DNA of 20,818 nt from a virus. This document shows, one piece after another, positions 20,741-20,818 of this stretch (position 1 is its first letter; each line of letters opens with the position of its first letter). The stretch spans positions 1 to 20,818 of IMG/VR virus record IMGVR_UViG_3300013138_000063; one strand, written 5' to 3'. The notes under the pieces were generated by a model. It was given only the letters and a program-made list of their open reading frames with translations. It had not been told where the DNA came from and made no database searches. The translations under genes and the position numbers were made by a program.

Positions 20741-20818
20741 TGAAAAAATACGAACTGACAGATGAGGTAAATTCCGAAGGATTGCATCGTATCAAGTATC
20801 TAATTGACCTTCAAGAAA
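20740..20818 (+). CDS. N-terminus of a KKYELTDE-type phage protein, runs off the right edge
   Basis: 26 codons are visible, starting MKKYELTDEVNSEGLHRIKY. AAAGGAGG upstream is a strong ribosome binding site and the ATG overlaps the previous stop (TGATG). Phage and prophage proteins that start with (K)KYELTDE and a RI(K/R)-rich strand often continue as beta-helix or hexapeptide-repeat proteins; this is from memory and the body of the protein is outside the window. Confidence 0.55.
   Translation, partial: MKKYELTDEVNSEGLHRIKYLIDLQE

Overview
The window is a stretch of a temperate, tailed double-stranded DNA phage of a bacterium. It carries a virion and packaging block (TerL, portal, a LysM protein, a giant protein), a lysogeny block (CI-like repressor, tyrosine integrase, attP) and a replication/recombination block (Sak4-like ATPase, DnaD-like initiator, helicase-loader-like protein, DEDD exonuclease). 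Start signals are bacterial (GGAGG-type ribosome binding sites, ATG/GTG starts, TAATG and ATGA overlaps). The host cannot be named from sequence. Phage genes lie on both sides of the attachment site, so the assembled form looks like a free or circular genome rather than an integrated prophage.

Layout. 1-9969, minus strand: packaging and virion operon, transcribed leftward in the order TerL, portal, a possible 69-aa overlapping gene, LysM protein, then one open reading frame of at least 1934 codons that runs off the left edge. 9970-10638: a control region of about 670 bp with palindromes and 8-bp iteron-like repeats. 10639-12706, plus strand: an AT-richer cassette of a 28-aa membrane peptide, a sliding-clamp-like protein that appears to have only clamp domains II and III, two conserved-looking unknown proteins with near-identical 5' leaders, and a small excisionase-like DNA-binding protein. 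12713-12728: hairpin between convergent genes. 12733-14164, minus: a possible small terminase and the integrase. 14171-14354: attP, made of a 3' tRNA-Met-like fragment flanked by four copies of a 15-bp arm-type repeat. 14408-15035, minus: a two-helix membrane protein and the CI-like repressor. 15036-15161: divergent operator/promoter region with a consensus rightward promoter. 15162-20818, plus: a tightly packed early operon whose genes mostly overlap by 1-17 nt.

How it may work together. The repressor probably controls the rightward early promoter. The early operon supplies annealing/recombination (Sak4), a candidate PD-(D/E)XK nuclease, a DnaD-like initiator and a helicase-loader-like protein, and a stand-alone DEDD 3'-5' exonuclease. 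No polymerase or DnaB helicase is seen here, so the phage probably recruits host enzymes. The clamp-like protein in the separate rightward cassette fits that picture. Several very small membrane proteins (28, 46, 48 and 51 aa) are easily missed and are annotated here.
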